The notes under the pieces were generated by a model. That model did no database searches. It was not told where the DNA came from and saw only the letters and a list, made by a program, of their open reading frames with translations. Shown here piece by piece: positions 9,078 through 16,581 of a stretch of 64,000 bases of DNA; position 1 is the first letter of the stretch, and every line of letters starts with the position of its first letter. The translations under genes and the position numbers were made by a program. This DNA is from Promicromonospora thailandica. GTDB lineage: Bacteria; Actinomycetota; Actinomycetes; Actinomycetales; Cellulomonadaceae. The stretch is from contig NZ_JAMTCS010000003.1 of the NCBI RefSeq assembly GCF_024171955.1, forward strand, positions 1 through 64,000, read 5' to 3'.

Positions 9078-9638
9078 TCAGTGCGACGCGAGGACCTCCG
9101 CCGTCGTCGTCACCTCGATGAGCGGGGCGTACAGGCGCATGATCTCCAGGGCCCGCTCGTGGTTCTCCGGGGTCGAGCCCGCGCAGGCGTCCTCGACCAC
9201 GAGCACGTGGCGGCCCGCGTCGGCGGCGGCCAGAGCCGTCGAGATGACGCAGCAGTCGGTGGCCACGCCCGTGAGCACCAGCTCGCCCGCGCCGCCCGTC
9301 GCGGCGTCGAGCTCGGGGCCCCACTTGCCGAACGTCGTGCGGGTGACCACCGGGGCGCCGGCCGCCGCGACGTCGGAGAGGTCGGTGATCTCGTACAGCG
9401 GGTCGTCCTCCGGCACCCGCGCGAAGGGCCACTCCTCGAAGTAGGCGCGCCAGGCGCCGTCGGGCACCGTGGGTGCCACGTACCGCGTGAGCACCGTGCG
9501 GCCCTCGAACGCGTGCAGCAGGCGCCGGGTGCCGGTCAGTGCGGTGGGGTAGTCGGGGGAGGCCCAGGGGCTGGGCGGCCGCGCGAAGACGTCCTGCATG
9601 TCGATGATGACGAGCGCGGCGTCCGTCCCGGCGTTCAT
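9078..9638 (-). CDS. Isochorismatase-family cysteine hydrolase
   Basis: 186 residues from ATG 9638, with AGGAGG upstream. The family catalytic set is visible: Asp in VIIDMQD near residue 14, Lys in TFGKWGPELD, and Cys in TGVATDCCV. Members hydrolyse amide or ether bonds in compounds such as N-carbamoylsarcosine, biuret, nicotinamide or isochorismate. The start codon overlaps the stop of the upstream NCS1 permease by four bases (ATGA), so the two are translationally coupled. Permeases of that class import cytosine, allantoin, hydantoins or similar N-heterocycles. That points to hydrolysis of a ureido or amide intermediate of such a compound. The exact substrate cannot be read from sequence. 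Confidence 0.85.
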   Translation of the reverse strand: MNAGTDAALVIIDMQDVFARPPSPWASPDYPTALTGTRRLLHAFEGRTVLTRYVAPTVPDGAWRAYFEEWPFARVPEDDPLYEITDLSDVAAAGAPVVTRTTFGKWGPELDAATGGAGELVLTGVATDCCVISTALAAADAGRHVLVVEDACAGSTPENHERALEIMRLYAPLIEVTTTAEVLASH

Positions 9639-11059
9639 CGCGCCTCCTGGCGGCGGACGGCGCGGGCGCTGAGCAGGAGCGTCCCGGCGAAGCCGATCAC
9701 CAGCGCGACGAGCACGCCGAGGTTGGCCCACGCCCAGTCGCCGTCGACCCCGCCGAGCGGCCCGAGCAGGTAGCCCTGCCACTGGAGCCAGGGGGCGTAG
9801 GTGTTGGTGACCAGGCCCCAGCCCACGGCGGTGCCCGCGAGCACCAGGACGACGGCGGGCCAGCGCACGGCGCCGTAACGGCCCGCCGCGTCGTACAGGT
9901 CCGCGTCGGTGTAGTCCCGGCGGCGCAGCAGGATGTCCGCGAGCAGCACCCCGCACCAGGCGGCGACCGGCACACCGAGCGTGATGAGGAAGCCCTGGAA
10001 CGGCCCGATGAACGAGTCGGCGACGAACACCACGTAGACCGCGCCGACCACCATGAGGGCGCCGTCGATCGCGGCGGCGACCCAGCGCGGGGCGGGCAGG
10101 CCCAGGGAGAGCAGCGCCAGGCCCGACGAGTAGATGTCGAGCGCCGCGCCGCCGATCAGCCCGGCGAGCGCGACCACGGCGAACGGGATGAGGAACCACG
10201 TGGGCAGCAGCGTGGACAGCGCGCCGATCGGGTCGGCGCCGATGGCCTCGTCGAGCGTCGGGTCGGAGCCCGCGAGCAGCAGGCCGAAGACCAGCAGCGC
10301 CACGGGCGCGAGCGACGCGCCGAACGTGGTCCAGGCGACGATGCGCGGTCCGGAGGCGCTGCGGGGGAGGTAGCGCGAGTAGTCGGCGGCCATGTTGACC
10401 CAGCCGAGCCCGAAGCCGGTCATCATGAACACCAGCCCGCCGATCACCTGCGGCGTGCCGCCCGCGGGGAGCGCGGCGACGGCGGCCCAGTCGACGTGGT
10501 CGGCCACCAGCACCACGTACACGACGGTGAGGACGGCGGTGAGCACGGTGATGACCACCTGGAGCCGCATCACCAGGTCGAAGCCGAAGATGCCCGCCAC
10601 CACCACGATGCCGGCCACGACGACGAGGGCCACGACCTTGGTGACCGTGCCACCGCCCCAGCCGAGCGCGCCGAGCACGGTGGAGGTCGCGAGCGTGGCC
10701 AGCGCCACGAGCACGGTCTCCCACCCGACGGTGAGGATCCAGGACAGCAGGGAGGGCAGCGTGTTGCCGCGCACGCCGAACGCGGCGCGCGACAGCACCA
10801 TGGTGGGCGCCGAGCCGCGCTTGCCCGCCAGCGAGATGAACCCGCAGAACAGGAACGAGACGACGATGCCGACGACGCCGACCACGACGGCCTGCCAGAA
10901 CGAGACGGCGAAGCCGAGCAGGTAGGACCCGTAGCCCAGGCCGAGCACCGACACGTTGGCGCCGAACCAGGGCCAGAAGAGGTTGCGCGGCGAGCCCTTG
11001 CGCTCGGACTCGTCGATGGTGTTGAGCGCGTTGGTCTCCACGCTCGTGGGTGAGCTCAT
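9635..11059 (-). CDS. NCS1-family purine/cytosine-type permease
   Basis: 474 residues, ATG start at 11059, about 12 hydrophobic segments. The N terminus (NLFWPWFGANVSVLGLGYGS) is the classic NCS1/CodB-type entry to TM1. WQAVVVGVVG and SRAAFGVRGN follow, as in cytosine permeases. It is a proton- or sodium-coupled importer for nucleobases or related N-heterocycles. It is the first gene of a two-gene unit with the cysteine hydrolase, overlapping by four bases. No cytosine deaminase is nearby, so cytosine itself is not clearly the cargo. Confidence 0.85.
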   Translation of the reverse strand: MSSPTSVETNALNTIDESERKGSPRNLFWPWFGANVSVLGLGYGSYLLGFAVSFWQAVVVGVVGIVVSFLFCGFISLAGKRGSAPTMVLSRAAFGVRGNTLPSLLSWILTVGWETVLVALATLATSTVLGALGWGGGTVTKVVALVVVAGIVVVAGIFGFDLVMRLQVVITVLTAVLTVVYVVLVADHVDWAAVAALPAGGTPQVIGGLVFMMTGFGLGWVNMAADYSRYLPRSASGPRIVAWTTFGASLAPVALLVFGLLLAGSDPTLDEAIGADPIGALSTLLPTWFLIPFAVVALAGLIGGAALDIYSSGLALLSLGLPAPRWVAAAIDGALMVVGAVYVVFVADSFIGPFQGFLITLGVPVAAWCGVLLADILLRRRDYTDADLYDAAGRYGAVRWPAVVLVLAGTAVGWGLVTNTYAPWLQWQGYLLGPLGGVDGDWAWANLGVLVALVIGFAGTLLLSARAVRRQEAR

Positions 11060-11132
11060 TCCGGGATCTTCCCACCGCGCCCGCGCCCCGTCACGTGGCC
11101 GTGCGTCACACGGGTCGGCCCCGGGCAGACGA

Positions 11133-11166
11133 AAAGGCCCCGCACCCAGAGGGAGCGGGGCCCTTT
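11133..11166 (-). terminator. Rho-independent terminator of the NlpC/P60 gene
   Basis: On the minus strand GGCCCCGC, an 11-base loop and GCGGGGCC are followed by TTTTCGT. It lies 14 bases beyond the NlpC/P60 stop codon. Confidence 0.85.
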
Positions 11167-11179
11167 CGGGTGGCGCCGG

Positions 11180-12013
11180 TCAGCCGACGCGGAGGAACGT
11201 CGGGCTGTTCTGCCAGATCGACGTGTAGCGCACGGTCTCGCCGGGCACCGGGGCCTCGATCTGCATGCCGTCGCCCGCGTAGATGGCCACGTGGCCGGGG
11301 GTCCAGATGAGGTCGCCCGGCTGCGCCTCGGCGGCCGAGACCGCGGTGCCCACGTTCCGCTGGGCGGAGGAGCTGTGCGGCAGGCTGATGCCGACCTGGG
11401 CGTACACGTACGAGGTGAAGCCGGAGCAGTCGAACCCGGCGGGGGTCGAGCCGCCCCACAGGTAGGGCACGCCCAGGTACTGCATGGCGATGGACACGAC
11501 GTCCGACCCGGCGGCCGCGGGGGCCACGGCGGGCTCGGGAGCGGGCTCCTCGGCCGCGGCGGCGACCGGCTCGGCCTCGACGACGGGCTCCGGCTCGACG
11601 ACGGGCTCGGGCTCCGGCTCCGGCTCGGGTGCCGGGGTCACCGAGATGGTGCCGGTCTCCAGCTCGAAGGTGCTGTCGGCGGCGACACGTACGGCCGGCG
11701 CCACGGTGGCGGCCTCGACGGCGGCGGCGGCGACGGTGTCGCCCACGACGGCGTCCTGCGGGGCGTCGGCGACGGCCCGCGCGGCGGCGTCCTTCACCGT
11801 CTCGAGCTCCGCGGTGGCGGTGTTCTCGTCGGAGACGGGCGCGGCGTCGGCGGGGACGCTGAGCAGCGAGACCACGAGGCCGGAGCCCGCTGCGACGAGG
11901 GCGCCGCGGCGGGCGGTGGCCGTGAGGCCACGCGCGGCGGCGCGGGTCAAGGGTGTGAGGGGGGTGATGGGTGCGTGGGCAGCACGATGGCGCCCGGGCG
12001 TGCGAGTGGTCAC
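11180..12013 (-). CDS. Secreted NlpC/P60 (C40) peptidoglycan hydrolase
   Basis: 277 residues from GTG 12013, with AGGAGA upstream. An Arg-rich N terminus and hydrophobic helix ending at PADAAP form a signal peptide. A low-complexity spacer rich in Glu, Pro, Ala and Val (residues ~125-170) precedes the C-terminal NlpC/P60 domain (~175-277). Catalytic residues are Cys in GFDCSGFTSYVY, His in PGHVAIYAGDG and a Glu in MQIEAP. The Cys-His-Glu arrangement is the one known for the RipA-like group. It should cut the peptide stems of peptidoglycan outside the cell. A c-di-AMP riboswitch controls it, as for many actinobacterial wall hydrolases, tying wall cleavage to turgor signalling. Confidence 0.9.
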   Translation of the reverse strand: MTTRTPGRHRAAHAPITPLTPLTRAAARGLTATARRGALVAAGSGLVVSLLSVPADAAPVSDENTATAELETVKDAAARAVADAPQDAVVGDTVAAAAVEAATVAPAVRVAADSTFELETGTISVTPAPEPEPEPEPVVEPEPVVEAEPVAAAAEEPAPEPAVAPAAAGSDVVSIAMQYLGVPYLWGGSTPAGFDCSGFTSYVYAQVGISLPHSSSAQRNVGTAVSAAEAQPGDLIWTPGHVAIYAGDGMQIEAPVPGETVRYTSIWQNSPTFLRVG

Positions 12014-12028
12014 GTCGGTCTTCTCCTG

Positions 12029-12222
12029 GCGCCTACGAGGTCAGCTGTCGGATTCGGGTCGGAGAACTGACCCGGCCGCGAGACGTGCTGCGCGGCTTCA
12101 CCCCAAGGGCACCGGATGGTGCCCGCAAATCGTGGGTCCCCCGTCCCTGTCATGGTTCTGGAGCAGGTCCCTCGGCGGTGACAGGGCTCGGCGTCCGCCT
12201 CGAGAGCTCGCGGAGTTGCCCG
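12029..12222 (-). promoter_or_regulatory. c-di-AMP riboswitch (ydaO-yuaA type)
   Basis: The leader of the NlpC/P60 gene holds the conserved blocks of this class in order: GACGGGGGACCCACG, TTGGGGTGAAGC, CCGACCCGAATCCGACAGCT and ACCTCGTAGGCG. The last block ends about 15 bases before the GTG start. In this family c-di-AMP binding usually turns expression off. Boundaries are approximate. The rest of the 447-base gap to the next gene (12223-12460) holds the divergent promoters and nothing else recognised. Confidence 0.9.
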
Positions 12223-12448
12223 GGAGCGGGAACGACCGTAACCCCCGATCGCGAATAGTCACAATCGCGTCACGGTCGCGGCCTGGCGTGTTGCACCGCT
12301 TGACGGTCCTACGAGGTATGGGATAGGTCACACCGCGCACCCGTCGCCCCTGGTCAGGGACGCGCGACCCCCGCCGGTTCGTCCTGACGCACAACTGGTC
12401 CGATTTCTCCTTGTCCGACCGGACGAACACCCCGGATCGGGCTTTCCC

Positions 12449-12454
12449 TAGCGT
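12449..12454 (+). promoter_or_regulatory. -10 hexamer for leaderless serine hydrolase transcript
   Basis: TAGCGT lies 6 bases before ATG 12461, and no Shine-Dalgarno sequence fits, so transcription would start at the start codon. No good -35 is seen. Confidence 0.45.
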
Positions 12455-12460
12455 GTCGGC

Positions 12461-13879
12461 ATGACGTCCCCCGGTACCCCGAACGGCACCCCCGCAGCGG
12501 CGCCCCGCGCCGCGGCCTGGCTCGACGAGCACCTCGCTGACCTGGCCGGACGCCGCGGGGTGCCCGGCGCGAGCGTCGCCGTGCTCGCGGACGGGCAGGT
12601 CGTGGACGCCGCGGCGGGCGTGCTCAGCCGCGCGACCGGCGTGCCGGCCACGACCGACTCCGTGTTCCAGATCGGCTCGATCACCAAGCTGTGGACCACG
12701 GCCCTGGTGCTGCGCGCGGTGGACGACGGCGCGCTCGACCTCGACGCGCCGCTGCGCACCTACCTGCCCGGCTTCCGGGTCGGGGACGAGTCCGCGAGCG
12801 CCGCGATCACCACGCGGCACCTGCTGTCGCACACGGCGGGCTTCGAGGGCGACGTGTTCACCGACACGGGCCGCGGCGACGACGCCGTGGAGCGCTACGT
12901 GGACAGCCTGGGCGACCTGCCGCAGCTGTTCGCCCCGGGTGCGCTGTTCTCCTACAACAACGCGGGCTTCGTGGTGCTGGGCCGGCTGGCGGAGGTGCTG
13001 CACGGCCTGCCCTACGACGCGGCGCTGACGCGGCTGCTGGCCGAGCCCCTGGGGCTGACGCACGTGTCGCCCAGCCCGTACGAGGCGATCCTGCACCGCG
13101 CGGCGGTCGGGCACGTCCCGGGGCCTGACGGCGGGTGGACGCCCGCGCCCGTGTGGGCGCTGGCCCGGTCGAACGCGCCGGCGGGCTCGATGCTGGCGAT
13201 GCGGGCGCGGGACCTGGTCGCGTTCGCGGGCATGCACCTGGCGGGCGGTGTGGCCCCGGACGGCACGCGGGTGCTGAGCGAGGCGTCGGTCGCGGCGACG
13301 CGGCAGGTCCAGGTGGCGGTCCCGGACACCGGGTCGGGGGAGGCCGCGTGGGGTCTGGGCTGGTCGCACTACGCGGCTGCCGAGGCCGGGGCCGTCGTCG
13401 GCCACGACGGCGGCACGGTGGGCCAGGCGGCGTTCCTGCGGGTGGTCCCCGCCGCGGGTGTGGCAGTGGCCCTGCTGACCAACGGGGGCGACGTGCTCGG
13501 GCTGGCGGAGGACGTGGTGGGGCACCTGGTGCACGAGCTGGCGGGCGTCACGCTGCCCGGGCGGCCGGTGCCGCCGTCCGCCCCCGGACCCGTGGACCCG
13601 GGGCGCTACGCGGGGCGGTACGCGGACAGCCTGTACGACCTGGCGGTCAGCGGGGACGACGACGGTCGCGTGTGGCTGGACCGCACCCCGAAGGGCATGG
13701 CGGCGGAGCTGGGCGACACGCCCGCCCGCACCGAGCTGGTCCGCTACGCCGCCGACGCCCTGATCTCCGTGGACGAGGCGGGCGGCGGGCACACCGTCTA
13801 CGCGTTCGTGGGCGACGACGGCGCCGGCCGGGCCGCGTACCTGCACCACGGCCGCGCCGTCGCGCGCGTGCCGGGCTGA
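12461..13879 (+). CDS. Serine hydrolase, beta-lactamase/D-aminopeptidase (class C) family
   Basis: 472 residues. Active-site motifs are SITK at 73-76 (SxxK nucleophile and base) and YNN at 165-167 (YxN). HDGGTVGQ near residue 313 takes the place of the KTG box. A C-terminal domain of ~110 residues follows. Members include D-aminopeptidases, DD-peptidases and esterases. No signal peptide is seen, so it probably acts in the cytoplasm. It is strikingly similar to the second half of the fusion protein at 19432: both contain TDTGRGDD and GQAAFLRV. It opens the peptide-transport cluster; the gap of about 70 bases to the binding protein suggests co-transcription. The substrate is inferred from context to be an imported peptide, perhaps with D-residues. 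Confidence 0.82.
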   Translation: MTSPGTPNGTPAAAPRAAAWLDEHLADLAGRRGVPGASVAVLADGQVVDAAAGVLSRATGVPATTDSVFQIGSITKLWTTALVLRAVDDGALDLDAPLRTYLPGFRVGDESASAAITTRHLLSHTAGFEGDVFTDTGRGDDAVERYVDSLGDLPQLFAPGALFSYNNAGFVVLGRLAEVLHGLPYDAALTRLLAEPLGLTHVSPSPYEAILHRAAVGHVPGPDGGWTPAPVWALARSNAPAGSMLAMRARDLVAFAGMHLAGGVAPDGTRVLSEASVAATRQVQVAVPDTGSGEAAWGLGWSHYAAAEAGAVVGHDGGTVGQAAFLRVVPAAGVAVALLTNGGDVLGLAEDVVGHLVHELAGVTLPGRPVPPSAPGPVDPGRYAGRYADSLYDLAVSGDDDGRVWLDRTPKGMAAELGDTPARTELVRYAADALISVDEAGGGHTVYAFVGDDGAGRAAYLHHGRAVARVPG

Positions 13880-13948
13880 CACCGACCTCCGGCGCCGGAC
13901 CACGACCGGTACGGCGCCGTCGACGACATTCCGACGAGAGGGACTCCC

Positions 13949-15565
13949 GTGAGACGACTGACCTCCCCGCCCGGACGGGCCGCGCGCCCCGCCGTGCTGC
14001 TGCTGGCGCTCGCGGCGGCCTCGACCACGCTCGCCGCCTGCTCCGGCGGTGACGACGGCGGCACCGGGCCGGCGTCCTACGCGACCGACGGCACGTTCAC
14101 GCTCGCCGTGGCCACCGACCCGGGTGCGCTGGACCCGCACGCGTCCGCCGCGAGCGCCGTGGTGACGATGAGCCGGTTCGCGTACGACTCCCTGGTGGGC
14201 GTCGACGCGGACTCCGCCGAGATCGTGCCGTCGCTCGCCACGGAGTGGACGGTCGCGGGCACGACGGCGACCTTCACGCTGCGCGACGACGTGACGTGCT
14301 CCGACGGCGAGCCGTTCACCGCGCAGACCGCCGCGGCGAACATCACCTACGTGGCCGACCCCGCGAACGAGAGCCCGTACCTGGGCGCCTACCTGCCGGC
14401 GGGGGTCACGGCGTCGGCCGACGGGGACACGCTGACGCTGGAGCTCGCCGCCCCTGCGCCGTTCCTGCTGGAGGGTCTGTCCAACCTGGCGATGGTCTGC
14501 GACGCGGGGCTGGCCGACCGCGACTTGCTCGCGGCGGCGACGGCGGGCACGGGCCCGTTCGTGCTGCAGGAGGCCGTGCCGGACGACCACTACACGTACA
14601 CCGTCCGCGAGGGCTACGTGTGGGGTCCCGACGGCGCGGGCACCGTCGAGCCCGGCACGCCCGCCACGGTGAGCGTGCGCGTGGTGGCCAACGAGACCAC
14701 GGTGGCCAACCTGCTGCTCTCGGGCGAGGTCAACGCGGCGCAGGTGATCGGCCCCGACACCGAGCGGCTGGACGCGGCGGGCCTGTACACCGTCGAGTCC
14801 GCGTCGGTGCTGGGGGAGCAGTGGTACAACCACGCCGAGGGGCACGTCACCGCGGACCCGGCCGTGCGCGCGGCGCTGGCCCAGGCGCTCGACCTCGACG
14901 AGCTGGGCCAGGTGCTCACCTCCGGCAAGGGCGGCCCGCCCACCACCCTGGCGACGGTGAGCCCCGCGGCCTGCACGGGCGACTCGATCACGGCGGCCCT
15001 GCCCGACCACGACCCCGCCGCGGCGGCCGCCACCCTGGACGCGGCGGGCTGGACCCTGGGTGCCGACGGGGTGCGTGCCAAGGACGGCGAGCCGCTGACC
15101 GTGACGTTCCTGCACGACACCGGCCTCGGCACGGGCGGCGGGTCCGCCGCCGAGCTCGCCACGGCCGCCTGGACCGAGCTCGGCGTCGACGTGCAGGTCT
15201 CCGGCAAGAACACCACCGAGCTGTCCGAGATCCTGTTCGGCTCGGGCGCCTGGGACGTGGCCTGGGAACCCATCAACGTGAACAGCCCCGACCAGCTCGT
15301 CGGCTTCCTGTCCGGACCGGCGATCGCGGACGGCGGCAGCAACTTCGCCGCGATCGACAACGCGGAGTACGCGGACGCCGTCGAGCGCGCCACCGCCATG
15401 CAGGGCACCGAGGGCTGCGACACCTGGCTCGCCGCGGAGACCGCCCTCATCGAGGAGACCAACCTGACGGCGTTCGCCAACAGCGTCGTCACGGTCTACG
15501 GCAGCGGCGCCGAGTTCCTCTCCAACGGCTCGATCGTCCCGACCAGCGTGCGCGTGCTGGGCTGA
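13949..15565 (+). CDS. Peptide ABC transporter substrate-binding lipoprotein
   Basis: 538 residues from GTG 13949. The N terminus has a lipoprotein signal peptide with lipobox LAAC at Cys31, so the protein is membrane-anchored on the outer face. The body matches the family 5 solute-binding fold of DppA/OppA proteins: DPGALDPHASAAS near the N terminus and FTLRDDVTCSDGEPFTAQ in the middle. It should capture di- or oligopeptides (some relatives take nickel or glutathione) for the permeases that follow. The next gene starts 11 bases after the stop. Confidence 0.9.
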   Translation: MRRLTSPPGRAARPAVLLLALAAASTTLAACSGGDDGGTGPASYATDGTFTLAVATDPGALDPHASAASAVVTMSRFAYDSLVGVDADSAEIVPSLATEWTVAGTTATFTLRDDVTCSDGEPFTAQTAAANITYVADPANESPYLGAYLPAGVTASADGDTLTLELAAPAPFLLEGLSNLAMVCDAGLADRDLLAAATAGTGPFVLQEAVPDDHYTYTVREGYVWGPDGAGTVEPGTPATVSVRVVANETTVANLLLSGEVNAAQVIGPDTERLDAAGLYTVESASVLGEQWYNHAEGHVTADPAVRAALAQALDLDELGQVLTSGKGGPPTTLATVSPAACTGDSITAALPDHDPAAAAATLDAAGWTLGADGVRAKDGEPLTVTFLHDTGLGTGGGSAAELATAAWTELGVDVQVSGKNTTELSEILFGSGAWDVAWEPINVNSPDQLVGFLSGPAIADGGSNFAAIDNAEYADAVERATAMQGTEGCDTWLAAETALIEETNLTAFANSVVTVYGSGAEFLSNGSIVPTSVRVLG

Positions 15566-15576
15566 GGGCGGCGACC

Positions 15577-16581
15577 ATGACGACCCCGACGGCACCGGCG
15601 GCCGCCCTCCCGGACCGCGTGCCCGCCCTCGCCCACCACCGGTGGGTGCGGTTCGCCGTGCGCCGGTCCGGGCGGCTGCTGGTGTCCCTCTGGGTGCTCG
15701 TCACCGCCGCCTTCGGCATGATCCACCTGGTGCCGGGCGACCCCGTGCGCGCGTCGCTCGGCCCCACCGCCTCGGCGGAGCTGGTCGCGGCGCGGCGCGA
15801 GTCGCTCGGCCTGGACCAGCCGCTGTGGGAGCAGTACCTCACCTACCTGCGCCACCTGCTGACCGGCGACCTCGGCACCTCGTTCGGCTCCCACCTGCCC
15901 GTCGCCGACACGATCGCGCAGCGCCTGCCCGCCACCGCCGGCCTCGCGCTGCTCGCGTTCCTCACCGCCGTGCTCGTCGCGGTACCCGTCGGCGTGGCCG
16001 TCGCCGTCGCCACCCGGCGCGGCCGGGCGCCGCGCACCGAGCTCGGGTTCGCGTCCACGAGCGTGCTGCTGGCCACCATCCCCGACTTCCTGCTCGCCGT
16101 CGCCCTCGTCTGGGTCTTCGGCGTCACGCTCGGCTGGCTGCCCATCGCGGGGCAGGACGGTGCCGGGTCGTTCGTGCTGCCGGTGCTGGCGCTCGCCGTC
16201 GGGCCCGCCGCCATCCTCGCGCGCATCGTGCGCGTCGAGATGCTGGCCGTGCTGGAGACCGACTACGTGCGCACCGCGCGCGCCAAGCGGCTGCCACCCG
16301 TGGTGGTGCACCTCGGGCACGCCCTGCCCAACGCCGTCACCGCGAGCCTCACGCTCGGCGGCCTGCTGCTCGGCCAGCTCGTGGCCGGCACCGTGCTGGT
16401 CGAGAGCGTGTTCGCCTGGCCCGGCCTGGGCAGCACCATCGTCAGCTCCATCCTCGCCAAGGACTACCCGCTCGTGCAGGGCACGGTGCTGGTCTACGGC
16501 GTCGGCGTGCTGCTCGTGAACACCCTGGTCGACGTGGCGCTCGCCGTGCTCGACCCCCGCTCCGCCATCGGGGAGAGCTGA
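15577..16581 (+). CDS. Peptide ABC transporter permease (DppB type)
   Basis: 334 residues from ATG 15577, with GAGGG 8 bases upstream. It has six hydrophobic segments. DppB hallmarks include MIHLVPGDPVRASLG near the N terminus, LGLDQPLWEQYLTYLRHLL, and the coupling-helix motif DYVRTARAKRLP for ATPase contact. It ends in the usual DPRSAIGES-like tail. It forms the membrane channel with the next gene, whose ATG shares one base with this stop (TGATG). Confidence 0.92.
   Translation: MTTPTAPAAALPDRVPALAHHRWVRFAVRRSGRLLVSLWVLVTAAFGMIHLVPGDPVRASLGPTASAELVAARRESLGLDQPLWEQYLTYLRHLLTGDLGTSFGSHLPVADTIAQRLPATAGLALLAFLTAVLVAVPVGVAVAVATRRGRAPRTELGFASTSVLLATIPDFLLAVALVWVFGVTLGWLPIAGQDGAGSFVLPVLALAVGPAAILARIVRVEMLAVLETDYVRTARAKRLPPVVVHLGHALPNAVTASLTLGGLLLGQLVAGTVLVESVFAWPGLGSTIVSSILAKDYPLVQGTVLVYGVGVLLVNTLVDVALAVLDPRSAIGES

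Noticed and set aside
9078-11075. A 665-codon frame that would fuse the cysteine hydrolase to upstream sequence
   Set aside because: The upstream part is a shadow of the NCS1 permease frame; the real start at 9638 has a ribosome site and a four-base overlap with the permease stop.
12098-15595. A 1165-codon open frame on the minus strand
   Set aside because: It is antisense to the serine hydrolase and binding protein genes, which have clear motifs; the composition is typical of a high-GC shadow frame.
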